Source: an uncultured Alphaproteobacteria bacterium (GTDB lineage: Bacteria; Pseudomonadota; Alphaproteobacteria; Micropepsales; Micropepsaceae). From it: a DNA stretch of 64,000 nt. Below, in pieces: positions 46,839 through 55,981 of the stretch. Location: contig CADEFU010000003.1 of the NCBI GenBank assembly GCA_902826695.1, positions 124,001 through 188,000 on the forward strand, given 5' to 3'. The notes under the pieces are model-generated. The model saw only the letters and a program-made list of their open reading frames with translations. It ran no database searches and had not been told where the DNA came from. The position numbers and the translations under genes are program-made. Numbering within the stretch: the stretch's first letter is position 1; each line of letters starts with the position of its first letter.

Positions 46839-47789
46839 ATGAAGGTCGTGTTCAAACTTGCGGTTGTTCTTTCGTTCCTGTGGACAGCGGTTGCGCTGGC
46901 CGCAGACAGCACGCCGTGGGCGGGCCGCTCGCCGGCACAGAGCAGACTAATCCTCGAATCATCGCAATCGTCGGGCAGTACCGTTCAAAGGGCTGGCGTC
47001 CAAATCAAACTGGACCGGGGCTGGTGGACGTACTGGCGCGCGCCTGGATCGTCGGGCCTGCCGCCGGTCTTTGACTGGAGCGGCTCTGAGAACCTGGCCG
47101 ACGAGCCTGAGATCGCTTGGCCCGTTCCGTCGCGAATCGTTGCCTTCGGCGAAGAGCTGAATCTCTACAAAGACGAGGTCGTCTTTCCTGTGGAGTTCCG
47201 GGCTGCCAACCCAAAGAAGCCCGTGAAGCTGCGTTTGAAGGTGATGTTCGGCGCCTGCCGCAACATGTGCGTTCCAGCTCAAGCGGCACATGAGATCACC
47301 CTGCCGCCGGCGACAGGGTCTGCTAAAATCAATCGGACCAACGCAAACCTGATTGCGGCCTACTCGGGCCGCAAGCCCTCTTACGACCCGCGCGAGACGG
47401 GGCTCGAAATCAAGAGCGTCACCACCATAGCCGACGGCCGCAAGGCGTACCTCTCGATACGGGTGAAGGGCTTGGCCACCAAGTCATCAAGCTTGGTTCT
47501 GGTTGAAGGCCCCGGTCTCACCCGTGTTGCAGAGATCAAGCCGCGCCCCACAGGCGACGGCACAACCAAGCTGTTGATGATCAAGCTGGGCCCCGCCGCG
47601 GATTTGGTCGATCTGCCGGGCAAGCGCATCCGCCTCACCGTCATCGACGGCGGGCGCGCACTGGAACAAACCTGGGTCGTGGGCGCCGAGGGCAGCGCGC
47701 TCGTGGGCTTCGAGCTACTCCCAGGACCGCGCAGACCTATGGACAAGCCCGAACCTTGGGCCAGCCACCCGGCACCGGGCTCCGAATAG
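46839..47789 (+). CDS. Orphan DsbD N-terminal-domain-like exported protein
   Basis: A 316-residue exported protein. A signal peptide ends near residue 22 (VALA). The remaining sequence resembles the N-terminal periplasmic domain of DsbD/ScsB proteins (WWTYWRAPGSSGLPPVFDWS, LKVMFGACRNMCVPAQAAHE). The Cys pair CRNMC is the expected redox site. There is no membrane core or thioredoxin domain, so it must work with another electron donor. A C-terminal proline-rich tail follows. It lies 80 bp before the peroxiredoxin, a possible redox partner, but that is inference. Confidence 0.82.
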   Translation: MKVVFKLAVVLSFLWTAVALAADSTPWAGRSPAQSRLILESSQSSGSTVQRAGVQIKLDRGWWTYWRAPGSSGLPPVFDWSGSENLADEPEIAWPVPSRIVAFGEELNLYKDEVVFPVEFRAANPKKPVKLRLKVMFGACRNMCVPAQAAHEITLPPATGSAKINRTNANLIAAYSGRKPSYDPRETGLEIKSVTTIADGRKAYLSIRVKGLATKSSSLVLVEGPGLTRVAEIKPRPTGDGTTKLLMIKLGPAADLVDLPGKRIRLTVIDGGRALEQTWVVGAEGSALVGFELLPGPRRPMDKPEPWASHPAPGSE

Positions 47790-47869
47790 GCGGCTCGCGC
47801 CCTTTCCTGCGGCCACCGGATCGCCTAAATCCTCGCCCACGAAACCCAAGAACAAGGCGAGAGATCCCT

Positions 47870-48352
47870 ATGTCCATCAAAGTCGGCGACCGCATTCCCT
47901 CCGTGACCCTCATGCACATGACGGACAAGGGTCCGGGCCCCATCACGACCGACGAACTGTTCGGCAAGAAGAAGGTCGTCCTGTTCGCGCTCCCGGGCGC
48001 ATTCACGCCGACCTGCTCGGCGCGCCACCTGCCGGGCTTCGTCGAACACGCTGGCGACTTCAAGACGAAGGGCGTTGACGCCATCGTCTGCCTCTCCGTC
48101 AACGACGCATTCGTCATGAATGCGTGGGGCAAGGATCAGAACGCGGCCGGCAAAGTCGAAATGGTCGCCGACGGCAACGGCGAACTCACGAAGAAGATCG
48201 GCCTCGAAATGGACGCCTCGAAATTCGGCATGGGCGTCCGCAGCCAACGCTACGCCGCCGTCATCGAAGACATGGTGGTCAAGAAGCTGGAAGTGGAAGA
48301 ACCGGGCGCGTTCAAAGTCTCCAGCGCCGACCACATGCTAGGCGTTCTCTAA
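47870..48352 (+). CDS. Peroxiredoxin (Prx5/AhpE-like)
   Basis: A 160-residue peroxidase. The catalytic Cys49 is in LPGAFTPTCSARHLPGF, and the SVNDAFVMNAWGKDQNA segment is typical of Prx5-type peroxiredoxins that use glutathione or glutaredoxin. An AGGCGAGAG ribosome site precedes ATG 47870. A strong terminator follows. It removes hydrogen peroxide and organic hydroperoxides in the cytosol. Confidence 0.94.
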   Translation: MSIKVGDRIPSVTLMHMTDKGPGPITTDELFGKKKVVLFALPGAFTPTCSARHLPGFVEHAGDFKTKGVDAIVCLSVNDAFVMNAWGKDQNAAGKVEMVADGNGELTKKIGLEMDASKFGMGVRSQRYAAVIEDMVVKKLEVEEPGAFKVSSADHMLGVL

Positions 48353-48370
48353 CAACCACCAGATAGATGA

Positions 48371-48401
48371 AGGGCGCGTCCCATGGGGGCGCGCCCTTTT
48401 T
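48371..48401 (+). terminator. Rho-independent terminator after the peroxiredoxin
   Basis: AGGGCGCG (48371-48378) pairs with CGCGCCCT (48390-48397). Inner TCCC/GGGG pairs extend the stem around an ATG loop. TTTTT (48397-48401) follows. It is the clearest intrinsic terminator in the window. Confidence 0.9.
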
Positions 48402-48450
48402 CCAAAACCGACCGCTCGAAGACTTTAGGATGACGCCTCCTTTAGCAATA

Positions 48451-48822
48451 TCAGGGCGGAAACCACACGTTGACCAATCCCCACACCACGACCCCGAAGG
48501 TCACGAACGACACCAACTCGTAGAAGTCATATGTCATGAAGGTGTTCAACAAAAACTCAGTACCGGCAACCCAAGCGATCACAAGTGCAGCGCTGAGCGC
48601 GAGCTTCCGATACAGGCTGCCGCGGTCCGACCAAATTCGCGGCCAGCCACCATCAGTGGGCCGACGCAGCACGTTCCCGCAAACGTACAGGCCCGGAATT
48701 AGTCCAATCACACCCGCCAGCCAAGCCTGATCACGCGACACAAACAAAGCGCCTACAACCTGAATCGCGCCAACGATCATCAAGATCAATGATACAAGCG
48801 TCACTTTGCGACGCGCTGTCAT
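48451..48822 (-). CDS. Small polytopic membrane protein behind the RHS gene
   Basis: A 123-residue protein beginning ATG at 48822, four bases after the TAG of the RHS gene, on the same strand. It has about four hydrophobic segments (residues 8-28, 33-50, 74-95, 100-120). No family was recognised. The short spacing and position directly after a polymorphic-type RHS C-terminus are typical of immunity genes, but no sequence feature proves this. A longer frame from 48984 overlaps the RHS gene and is not favoured. Confidence 0.6.
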   Translation of the reverse strand: MTARRKVTLVSLILMIVGAIQVVGALFVSRDQAWLAGVIGLIPGLYVCGNVLRRPTDGGWPRIWSDRGSLYRKLALSAALVIAWVAGTEFLLNTFMTYDFYELVSFVTFGVVVWGLVNVWFPP

Positions 48823-48826
48823 TGAA

Positions 48827-51800
48827 CTAGTGCTGCCCTGTTGTTTGGTCAACAAGGTTGTCCACTCCATTCGTTTCGCTTTGCTGGCTCTGCGTTTGGG
48901 CTTGCTGACTCTGAATGTACACCTCGACGGGCGACATCCATATGTATTCCATCGGGGGCGGCGGAGGCGTCGGAGTTGGAACAAGCGTAGTATACTCCGC
49001 CCCCACTAGATTAAACCCCACACTTGCTCCGATTGAATTCGCAACAACCTCCTTTCCGGTTCCTCCTTGGGGCATCGGACCGACTTCTGGTAGGACCACC
49101 TCCTTCATGGCGGTTTCGCTAAACGTCCAAGAGAGCGGTTTGAATATCAGATCGAACCCCCAACCGCTCGATCGTCCGCTAAAATCGCTAGCGTTGCACG
49201 TTGGGCACCAGCTTACCTCGCGCTCGATTCCTGCTGCTGCCCCTAGACTCCATCCCCATGAAGACAAAGAACCCTCTTCAACAGGGTGGCCCACAGCAGC
49301 ATAACCGTATCGCGGCAATGGAACGCCCGCTGGGGTCGCTCGATAGGTGCCGGTCTTGTAATGAAAAACGACTCCAAATCCGAACTGAAAATGCAAGGAG
49401 TTGCCTTCTGCCGCGTTCCCAGAAGGATCCGACGCATTAATCGGGTCATTCCCCACATAGGCGTACAAGTTGAGCTGATCCTCGTATCCTATAGGATCAG
49501 TTTGCAGGAAGCGCCCTAAGTTTGGATCATAAGCTCGCGCCTTGTAGTGATAAAGCGCCACTTCGTGCAACACGATTTGCCCAGTGTAACGAAACCTCGA
49601 GCCTGCCCAATTTTGCGGCTCACCATATGGTCCATATGCATATGTCGTTCCGGAGCCAGTCCCGTCAGTCGTCGCAACCACTGATCCTTGGTTGTCATGA
49701 TGGAAGTAGCGTCGATCAGCGAGCCCGGCCCCCTCGTACCACACAATGGGTTCGTCGCGGTTAGGCCCGTGCACATATCGTCTTAGTAGCGCGCTGCCTC
49801 CATCATACTCGGCCGAAAGATTGTCACCGTCATAAACAAACTGCGTCGCCGCCGCACCCGCCGTAGTTTGGCGCAACCGCCCCATCGGGTCGTAGCTGAG
49901 GGACATTTGAGTGACCCCTCCGACCGATATCAGACGGTTCTCAAAGTCAAACGCAAATGTCCGACTGCCATCCAGCGTTAGATTTCCTCGAGCATCATGA
50001 GAAAAGAGATTCCCGCCCACCGCCGCGTATTGATTGAGACCGTTCGACGCAAACCCTCGGTTCAACGCCGGGTGATTTGTCCATGCATAACCGTTGTTGG
50101 TTCCTTGTCGGGAGGCAACCTGACTAGCTGGGTTGTACGAGAAGGTTAGCGCGTGGTCCCAGGCGGTCGCGGCCAGGTCGAGAGATAGGCTGGAGATTCG
50201 TGACATAGCGTCGTAGCCGTAGTTAGAACTCGTTCCATTGCCCCTAACCAAGGCACCGCGCCGGCCGATGTTGTCGTAGACATAAGTAGCCAGAACGAAC
50301 GTCCCGTTCTCGGTCACGAAGGTCATACGATTGGCCGCGTCAAATGCAAACTGAGCGTAGTTTGCATCGGAATACGTCAAGCGAGTTCGATTGCTTGCTT
50401 TGTCGTATTGATAGCCGAGCGCTATCCCGTTTGTTGTCTCGGTGGTGAGGCGCCCAGCCAAATCGTACGCCAGGTCCGTGCCTGAACCGGATGCACTACC
50501 AAAGCGCGCGTATATACGACGACCGAGCAGGTCGTATCCAGAGTAAACGTCGCTCAGCGTTCCGCCAGGGATGTCCTTGAGCGTCTCCCGATTCAGAGCA
50601 TCGAATGAATAGGTGATCGTCTCACCGCTCCGCAAGCGTTTCGATGTACGGTTGCCTGATGGATCGTAGCTGTATTCCTCATAATCCGTGGAAGACGATT
50701 GATTGGCACCCAATTGCGATGCTGGGTAGAACATTTGTTGAGGCCGATCAAAGCCGTCGTAGCCCATTGTCGTTCGATTGTTATTCGCATCGCGAAGCGT
50801 GAGCTGCTTCCCGTTTTGTGAATACGTGTAAACGGCATAGGTTTGCTGCAGCGTAGTCCCAACCCCTCGCTGGACTGACAAGACCTGCCCCGCGGCGTCA
50901 TAGTTCTTTCTTGTAATTCGATCTGGACCATTTGACCCCTGCGCCGACAACACGCAAGCATCTGAGGGTAATGATCCGAATGCTGCGGGGTTCATTCGAG
51001 TGGCCGAACATGTCTCGCGGTCGAGCGAATCGTAACTCGTTTGGGTCACAGTAAGAGGGGTTGTGACACGCACGCGATTGCCCACCGTGTCGTACGCCAT
51101 AGACGTCGTTTCCACGGGCACAAAGTTGGCGCCCACCGCACTGGTGGTGGTCCCACGTTCGAGGGTCGTATACCAACCGTCTGCGTTGTAAACGTACCGC
51201 TCCGCGGTTCGAGGCAGCGCGCCGCCACCGTCAGGGTCGATATTGATGGTCATGCGTAAGCGACGATTTGCGTCCCAAACATAATTCGAGACATCGACAA
51301 CATCCGTTCGCGGTCCGTCAATTGCGGTAACGTTCCCCGCCGTGTCGAACGCGTAGCTTGTGGTAAGGTTGAGGCCGGTCGGATCGACCGTCATTGCCTG
51401 CATAACGTACTTGTTTGCGGTATCGAACGTGTACGACGTCATTACGCTCTGGCTTGCGGTCACTTTCTCTGTTCGCGAGGTGGGCAGTCGAAACTGCGAC
51501 CCAGAAGAGCCGAAAAGCGAGTAGGCGAAATCAACTTGTGGCCGAACACCCGCCGAATCTGCAGGCCTCAGAATTTGTTGCAAATCCCCATAGGTTGCGT
51601 CCCATGTATAGTTGGTGACGCCTCCTCTTGGATCGATACTTGAAAGCATCCGATTGCAAGTGCGGGGGTTAACGCAAGTGTACGCGGTGGACTCAGGAAA
51701 AGTCGCTAGCGTAACAATATCAGCTAGTTGCGATCCCGGCTTAGGGCGGCTTGTTTCAGAGACGATGTTGGAGCGGATATCGTACGAGTACTCCACCGAG

Positions 51801-54800
51801 GCGCCTTCAGGATTCGATTTTCTCGCCAAGCGGTTCGCAGAATCGAAAACCTGTTGAGTTGTTCGATTGAGCGGATCGACAATGCGAGTTTCATTATTGA
51901 ACTTGTCAAAGAACCTTGTCGTCGCTCCGCCGAGCGGATCCAACGTTTCACTACGCTTCCACGACTCGTAGCTCGCGATACCGCTAGCAAAATGCTGAGT
52001 GCTGCGGTTAAGCGCATCTACTATGGACCGGACTTGGAACATGTCGTCGTAGGCGACGGTTTGGAACGCCATAGTCGGCGTCAACGGCAGAGCCCATCGC
52101 CGCAATCGGTAATTTGATCGGACGATATGAACCGGGTCCGGGGAATCGGCGCCAGCGGCATACTGATAAGTCGTTATGGCTCCATCAGGTGTCGTCACTG
52201 TGAACGTATTGCACGCTAAGAATGCCTGCGCGGCCAGTGGTGACATCCGCGTTGTATTCAGCACGGCCCCTGCGCCGTTGTTGGCGTAGAAGACGGGGCA
52301 ATTCGACCGGGCATAGCTGGCTTGCCGGCCGCTATCGTCGGTGACCGCATTAATTCTCCAACCGACATCACCGCCATATTGCGATCCCGAATCCTGCAGT
52401 GTGAAAGTCAATGAACGGCCTAAGGAATTGCTGACTCCCGTAAGGTAATACCGATCGAGAAGTGGAGGCCAGGCGCTGAGTGGATCAACGTTTCCGCCGA
52501 AGCCACTGTGAAGGCCATAGTTGAATTGAACCTTCAAACCGCTTGGAAATGTCCATACTTTTGCTTTGAACTGTGGGCGGGCGACCTTTAGGTGTCCCAC
52601 AGAAGTGGAGCGCCCGAACGCGGTCATCCAGTCGAAATCGATCTTGGAGCCGTCGTTGTTCGTGAGCGTCAGCTGCACGTTGCGGTAGTCCCAGGCTGGA
52701 TTTACGTAGCCTATTGGAGCGAGGAAGCGGCTGCCAGCTTGAGCGAGACGCGATTGCGAGCCACCAGAAGCATTCCAACTACCATCCGGCAATTTTGCGA
52801 AACTCTCTTCGCGATCACCAACTTGAACGTTGACGGTGTTAGCCATCAGTTGACGGCTGATCCAGTAATCGACGAAGAACGAAGCTGTCCAGCCTTCGAA
52901 TGTCGGGTTCGCCAAGAGATTGCTTAACGTATATATGCCGGACACGACTGCGGACGCTTCAATCGCTGACTGCTGGCCAAGAGCCCGCGTCGAGCCACCG
53001 CTCATTTGAGCGGTCACCTGGAAGTTATGAGTCCAACCTCCACCGAGTCGTGAATGGGACGAAGAATCTGGTCCTTCGTAGGTCCACACGACTGACGGTG
53101 GCGTTAACGTCGCGAACGAGTTTCCGGATTCTTCGCGAATGTCCCTTCCAGAGCTGTACCGTCGTTGGAAGGACAGCGAGTACGGAAATCCCCCCCTGCC
53201 GGCGACGATGTCCGGGGCTGGTGAGAGCGCAAAGTCGCCCGACGAGCCTTGAACAAGACCTCGAACTTGCGTGAGGTCTTCACGCTTTGGTGGGAGCTGA
53301 CCGTTGATGTCGTCAATCGGGTTGTTACCACCAGATCCTTTCATGTCAGTGTTTACCAGCAACCCCAGCGACGAGGGCTTTATCGCGAGGTCAGGCGTAA
53401 AACTCGGGCATACGACGCCTCCTATATTCAACGGATCGAAGCAGCCCTGTTCAGATTCACTAACAATAACGTCGTAGCCAGAGTTCGCGATCGCCTGCAG
53501 GTTTGTTTCATAAATAGACGTACGGTTGGTAACGGCGAGCACTGCGCTCATTTTGCTCGGCGTAACATAGACAAAGCGATGCGACTTCCTGTTGGACAGC
53601 ACGAAGCTCAGTGCGCCTGACGAGGGTTCCCAACTGTCCGTTCGCTGCTGCCTCACGACGCCTTCTGCCAAGGATGAGGTGTAGGCCCACACGCGAAATG
53701 CAGTGTCGCGTGCGCTTGCATCAGCGACGACGCTTTGAGCACTCACGGTGCCAACGAGATTAATGAAGTCAGAATGAGGCGCGGTTTCGTCTTTTGGCGC
53801 GCCTGCAACGTACTTGAGCCGCCCTACCCGATGGTGGTTCGCGATACGTGTTTTCGTAATCGCCGCAGCAATGTTCCCGAGTCGACTTTGTTGAAAGAGA
53901 ATGTCTGCAGTATCAAGAGGCTGATGATCGCGGCGGCACTCGCCGCTGTTGACGTCGTTTGCCGTTGCGGACCGACAACCCGTCCCACCACTCTGTCCTT
54001 GGAATGGGCGTGGGTTAGCAACCGCAATCCTCGCAGCAAAAGCGGTCGTCGATTCCGTAGCCTCGCCAAATTGAACGACGAAGGTGCGCACCTTTCCGCC
54101 GGCGTCAGTAAACTGATAGCTTGCGTCGCCATAGCTTCCTGAATTGGCTGCATAGGGGTGATTTACCGTGAAACTCGTATTGACGCCGCCGCCGGTGCAG
54201 GCCGGTAATAGGATGCTGTCGGCAAAAAAGAGATTCGGATTGGTCGCAGTAAAGAGGCGTAGGCGGCGGCCACTTATCTCGTCGCCAAAAAACGTCACTC
54301 CCGGCAGGCAGTTTGTTATAGTCACAACCGTTCGAAATGAGTCCGGAATCTCACCAGACCAAGTGAGTTGCGGGCTGCTCGGATAAGGCAGCGCTGCACC
54401 AACCGGTGGCGCGAATGCAGCGTCGGGTGCTCCGCCACCCACAACTTCTTCGAGGGTCGCATACCTGTTGCTTTGTGAAATTGCCGCTTGTAGCGCCGTT
54501 GCAAATGACGACATTGTCGTCGTGACAGCAGTTTCGTTTAGGTTTTTGAGAAACTGAGCGCCTGTAACGAAGTTGCCGCTAAGTGAACCTGTCAGGGCGC
54601 TGTTGCGTGCACTGGTGCCACATGTCGGCGCAGCTGAACTGCCGCAACCCATTGCGGCGGCAAGGTCGATCCCGGGCTTAAACACAAGTTGCTTGAATGC
54701 CGGATCGTAAAGGTTTCCGTTCGAGGCCACCCAGACGTGAGCCATTGTAACACTGGCAAGATTTCCGCTGAGACCGCTACATGAACTCGCGCCAGCAAAG

Positions 54801-55384
54801 GCAGCAGGAATTCCCCCATCGGCAAGAAGCTGGCAAGCTGCCTGCGCATCAACGTCGAAGGTCTGTGTTGCCGGGTTGAAATTCTTGATCAACCCAGTCC
54901 ATTTGCCAAATTGCTGCGCCGTCAGTGTGATAGTGCCAACCTGGTAAGTTGCAGTCACGCCGCCCGCGCGGAGCAGCTTGACCATAAGCTCCGCTTGATC
55001 GAAGGGCGTACCTGACTGGTCAATAATAGCTCCTCGTGCTCCCTTCCCGAGACCAAATCGAAACTCGATCGAAATGTTGTTTCGCACGTAGTCAAACACG
55101 TTCTGGGCGAAAGCGTTGGGCGGCAGGCGGTTGCCTCCAAGCGCTCGCGCAAGCGCGGCTATCTCCGGCGGCGACGTAGGCCAGGCTGCAACGCCATTTG
55201 TACGTGTTGTTGAAGATCCGTAGTAGGTCCACGCGGACCCAGGAGCTAACAGCGGTCCAGAAACAAGGTCATTTGAGGGCGGCGCTGCCCAGGCTGTCCC
55301 CAATGCCAATGAACCAGCGAACAAAGGAACCAATGCAGCGAGCCACTTTCCAACTCGCGGCTTTGAAGTCGGCCTTCCGGTCAT
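48827..55384 (-). CDS. Secreted RHS/YD-repeat protein with unknown C-terminal tip
   Basis: A 2185-residue protein. Order: signal peptide to about residue 33; a transglutaminase-like domain at about 70-250 in which the usual catalytic Cys is absent ([18 protein letters not shown]) while [15 protein letters not shown] keeps His and Asp; a divergent region to about 900; YD repeats to about 1870; an RHS core at about 1885-1990 ([41 protein letters not shown]). The tip (residues 1991-2185, 48830-49414) has CPTC, a proline run and a Gln/Ser-rich end, with no recognised toxin motif. GC is lower than the flanks. A GGAGGG ribosome site precedes the ATG at 55384. Confidence 0.93.
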   Translation of the reverse strand: MTGRPTSKPRVGKWLAALVPLFAGSLALGTAWAAPPSNDLVSGPLLAPGSAWTYYGSSTTRTNGVAAWPTSPPEIAALARALGGNRLPPNAFAQNVFDYVRNNISIEFRFGLGKGARGAIIDQSGTPFDQAELMVKLLRAGGVTATYQVGTITLTAQQFGKWTGLIKNFNPATQTFDVDAQAACQLLADGGIPAAFAGASSCSGLSGNLASVTMAHVWVASNGNLYDPAFKQLVFKPGIDLAAAMGCGSSAAPTCGTSARNSALTGSLSGNFVTGAQFLKNLNETAVTTTMSSFATALQAAISQSNRYATLEEVVGGGAPDAAFAPPVGAALPYPSSPQLTWSGEIPDSFRTVVTITNCLPGVTFFGDEISGRRLRLFTATNPNLFFADSILLPACTGGGVNTSFTVNHPYAANSGSYGDASYQFTDAGGKVRTFVVQFGEATESTTAFAARIAVANPRPFQGQSGGTGCRSATANDVNSGECRRDHQPLDTADILFQQSRLGNIAAAITKTRIANHHRVGRLKYVAGAPKDETAPHSDFINLVGTVSAQSVVADASARDTAFRVWAYTSSLAEGVVRQQRTDSWEPSSGALSFVLSNRKSHRFVYVTPSKMSAVLAVTNRTSIYETNLQAIANSGYDVIVSESEQGCFDPLNIGGVVCPSFTPDLAIKPSSLGLLVNTDMKGSGGNNPIDDINGQLPPKREDLTQVRGLVQGSSGDFALSPAPDIVAGRGGFPYSLSFQRRYSSGRDIREESGNSFATLTPPSVVWTYEGPDSSSHSRLGGGWTHNFQVTAQMSGGSTRALGQQSAIEASAVVSGIYTLSNLLANPTFEGWTASFFVDYWISRQLMANTVNVQVGDREESFAKLPDGSWNASGGSQSRLAQAGSRFLAPIGYVNPAWDYRNVQLTLTNNDGSKIDFDWMTAFGRSTSVGHLKVARPQFKAKVWTFPSGLKVQFNYGLHSGFGGNVDPLSAWPPLLDRYYLTGVSNSLGRSLTFTLQDSGSQYGGDVGWRINAVTDDSGRQASYARSNCPVFYANNGAGAVLNTTRMSPLAAQAFLACNTFTVTTPDGAITTYQYAAGADSPDPVHIVRSNYRLRRWALPLTPTMAFQTVAYDDMFQVRSIVDALNRSTQHFASGIASYESWKRSETLDPLGGATTRFFDKFNNETRIVDPLNRTTQQVFDSANRLARKSNPEGASVEYSYDIRSNIVSETSRPKPGSQLADIVTLATFPESTAYTCVNPRTCNRMLSSIDPRGGVTNYTWDATYGDLQQILRPADSAGVRPQVDFAYSLFGSSGSQFRLPTSRTEKVTASQSVMTSYTFDTANKYVMQAMTVDPTGLNLTTSYAFDTAGNVTAIDGPRTDVVDVSNYVWDANRRLRMTINIDPDGGGALPRTAERYVYNADGWYTTLERGTTTSAVGANFVPVETTSMAYDTVGNRVRVTTPLTVTQTSYDSLDRETCSATRMNPAAFGSLPSDACVLSAQGSNGPDRITRKNYDAAGQVLSVQRGVGTTLQQTYAVYTYSQNGKQLTLRDANNNRTTMGYDGFDRPQQMFYPASQLGANQSSSTDYEEYSYDPSGNRTSKRLRSGETITYSFDALNRETLKDIPGGTLSDVYSGYDLLGRRIYARFGSASGSGTDLAYDLAGRLTTETTNGIALGYQYDKASNRTRLTYSDANYAQFAFDAANRMTFVTENGTFVLATYVYDNIGRRGALVRGNGTSSNYGYDAMSRISSLSLDLAATAWDHALTFSYNPASQVASRQGTNNGYAWTNHPALNRGFASNGLNQYAAVGGNLFSHDARGNLTLDGSRTFAFDFENRLISVGGVTQMSLSYDPMGRLRQTTAGAAATQFVYDGDNLSAEYDGGSALLRRYVHGPNRDEPIVWYEGAGLADRRYFHHDNQGSVVATTDGTGSGTTYAYGPYGEPQNWAGSRFRYTGQIVLHEVALYHYKARAYDPNLGRFLQTDPIGYEDQLNLYAYVGNDPINASDPSGNAAEGNSLHFQFGFGVVFHYKTGTYRATPAGVPLPRYGYAAVGHPVEEGSLSSWGWSLGAAAGIEREVSWCPTCNASDFSGRSSGWGFDLIFKPLSWTFSETAMKEVVLPEVGPMPQGGTGKEVVANSIGASVGFNLVGAEYTTLVPTPTPPPPPMEYIWMSPVEVYIQSQQAQTQSQQSETNGVDNLVDQTTGQH

Positions 55385-55393
55385 TGCCAGATA

Positions 55394-55442
55394 CCCTCCA
55401 ACCAGATTGACGCACGCTAGGATTAAGGTTAATTTCTGTCAA
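55394..55442 (-). promoter_or_regulatory. Promoter and ribosome site of the RHS gene
   Basis: On the minus strand TTGACA (55442-55437) is followed after 17 bases by TAGCGT (55419-55414). GGAGGG lies at 55399-55394, nine bases before the ATG at 55384. The -35 is perfect and the -10 is moderate. Confidence 0.5.
55407..55435 (+). promoter_or_regulatory. Promoter of the YD/Ig gene, overlapping the RHS promoter
   Basis: TTGACG (55407-55412), a 17-base spacer and TAATTT (55430-55435) point rightward. The ATG of the next gene is at 55442, about where transcription would begin. No ribosome site is visible, so leaderless translation is likely if this promoter is real. Confidence 0.5.
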
Positions 55443-55933
55443 TGACCCAGCATAGCGTGCATTTGAGCGGTGTTGTTCTTGCGTTGTGGCTCGCGTTCGC
55501 GACGTCCCATGCCCTGGGCGACACTGCACAATACAGCTACGACTCACTCGGACGCTTGACCAGCGTCACATATTCCGACGGTAGCGTAGTCAGATACACA
55601 TACGATAGCGCGGGAAACCGAACGCAGCACATCGTGACAACCTCAGTTGGCAATCAGGCTCCAGTCGCAATAAACGACAACGTCGACGTGGCGGTGGGTG
55701 TGCCACTGACATTCGATCCGAGGGTGAACGACAGCGATCCGAACAGCGACCCCATTACGTTATCGGCGACATCTTTGCCAACGAAGGGCACAGCGAGCAT
55801 TGGCGGAAACGGCACCTCAATGACGTACACGCCGCATCCTGGTCAAAGCGGCGCCGATTCATTTGTCTACACGATATCTGATCCAAGCGGGGCCACCGCA
55901 ACAGCGACAGTGCTGGTCTTGATTGGACAATAG
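55442..55933 (+). CDS. Small secreted protein: one YD repeat plus Ig/cadherin-like domain
   Basis: A 163-residue protein. Signal peptide to about residue 26 (LALWLAFATSHALG). Residues about 28-65 are one YD-type repeat (YSYDSLGRLTSVTYSDGSVV, RYTYDSAGNR). Residues about 70-163 form a cadherin/Ig-like repeat seen in large adhesins (NQAPVAINDNVDV, DSDPNSDPITL, GADSFVYTISDPSGATATATV). It is divergent from the RHS gene with 57 bp between starts. It may be a companion of the RHS protein or the remnant of a larger one. A hairpin at 55941-55965 follows. Confidence 0.8.
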   Translation: MTQHSVHLSGVVLALWLAFATSHALGDTAQYSYDSLGRLTSVTYSDGSVVRYTYDSAGNRTQHIVTTSVGNQAPVAINDNVDVAVGVPLTFDPRVNDSDPNSDPITLSATSLPTKGTASIGGNGTSMTYTPHPGQSGADSFVYTISDPSGATATATVLVLIGQ

Positions 55934-55940
55934 AGGAGAT

Positions 55941-55965
55941 CGCAGCCTCAAGCGCTGAGGCTGCG
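55941..55965. terminator. Perfect hairpin between convergent genes
   Basis: CGCAGCCTCA (55941-55950) pairs with TGAGGCTGCG (55956-55965) around AGCGC. It lies between the YD/Ig gene and the convergent TonB receptor gene, so it can end both transcripts. No T tract is present. Confidence 0.7.
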
Positions 55966-55981
55966 GATCCAAGGGCAGTTG

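Noticed and set aside
48827..55384. Broken or fragmented RHS gene
   Set aside because: The 2185-codon frame is uninterrupted with a signal peptide, ribosome site and stop.
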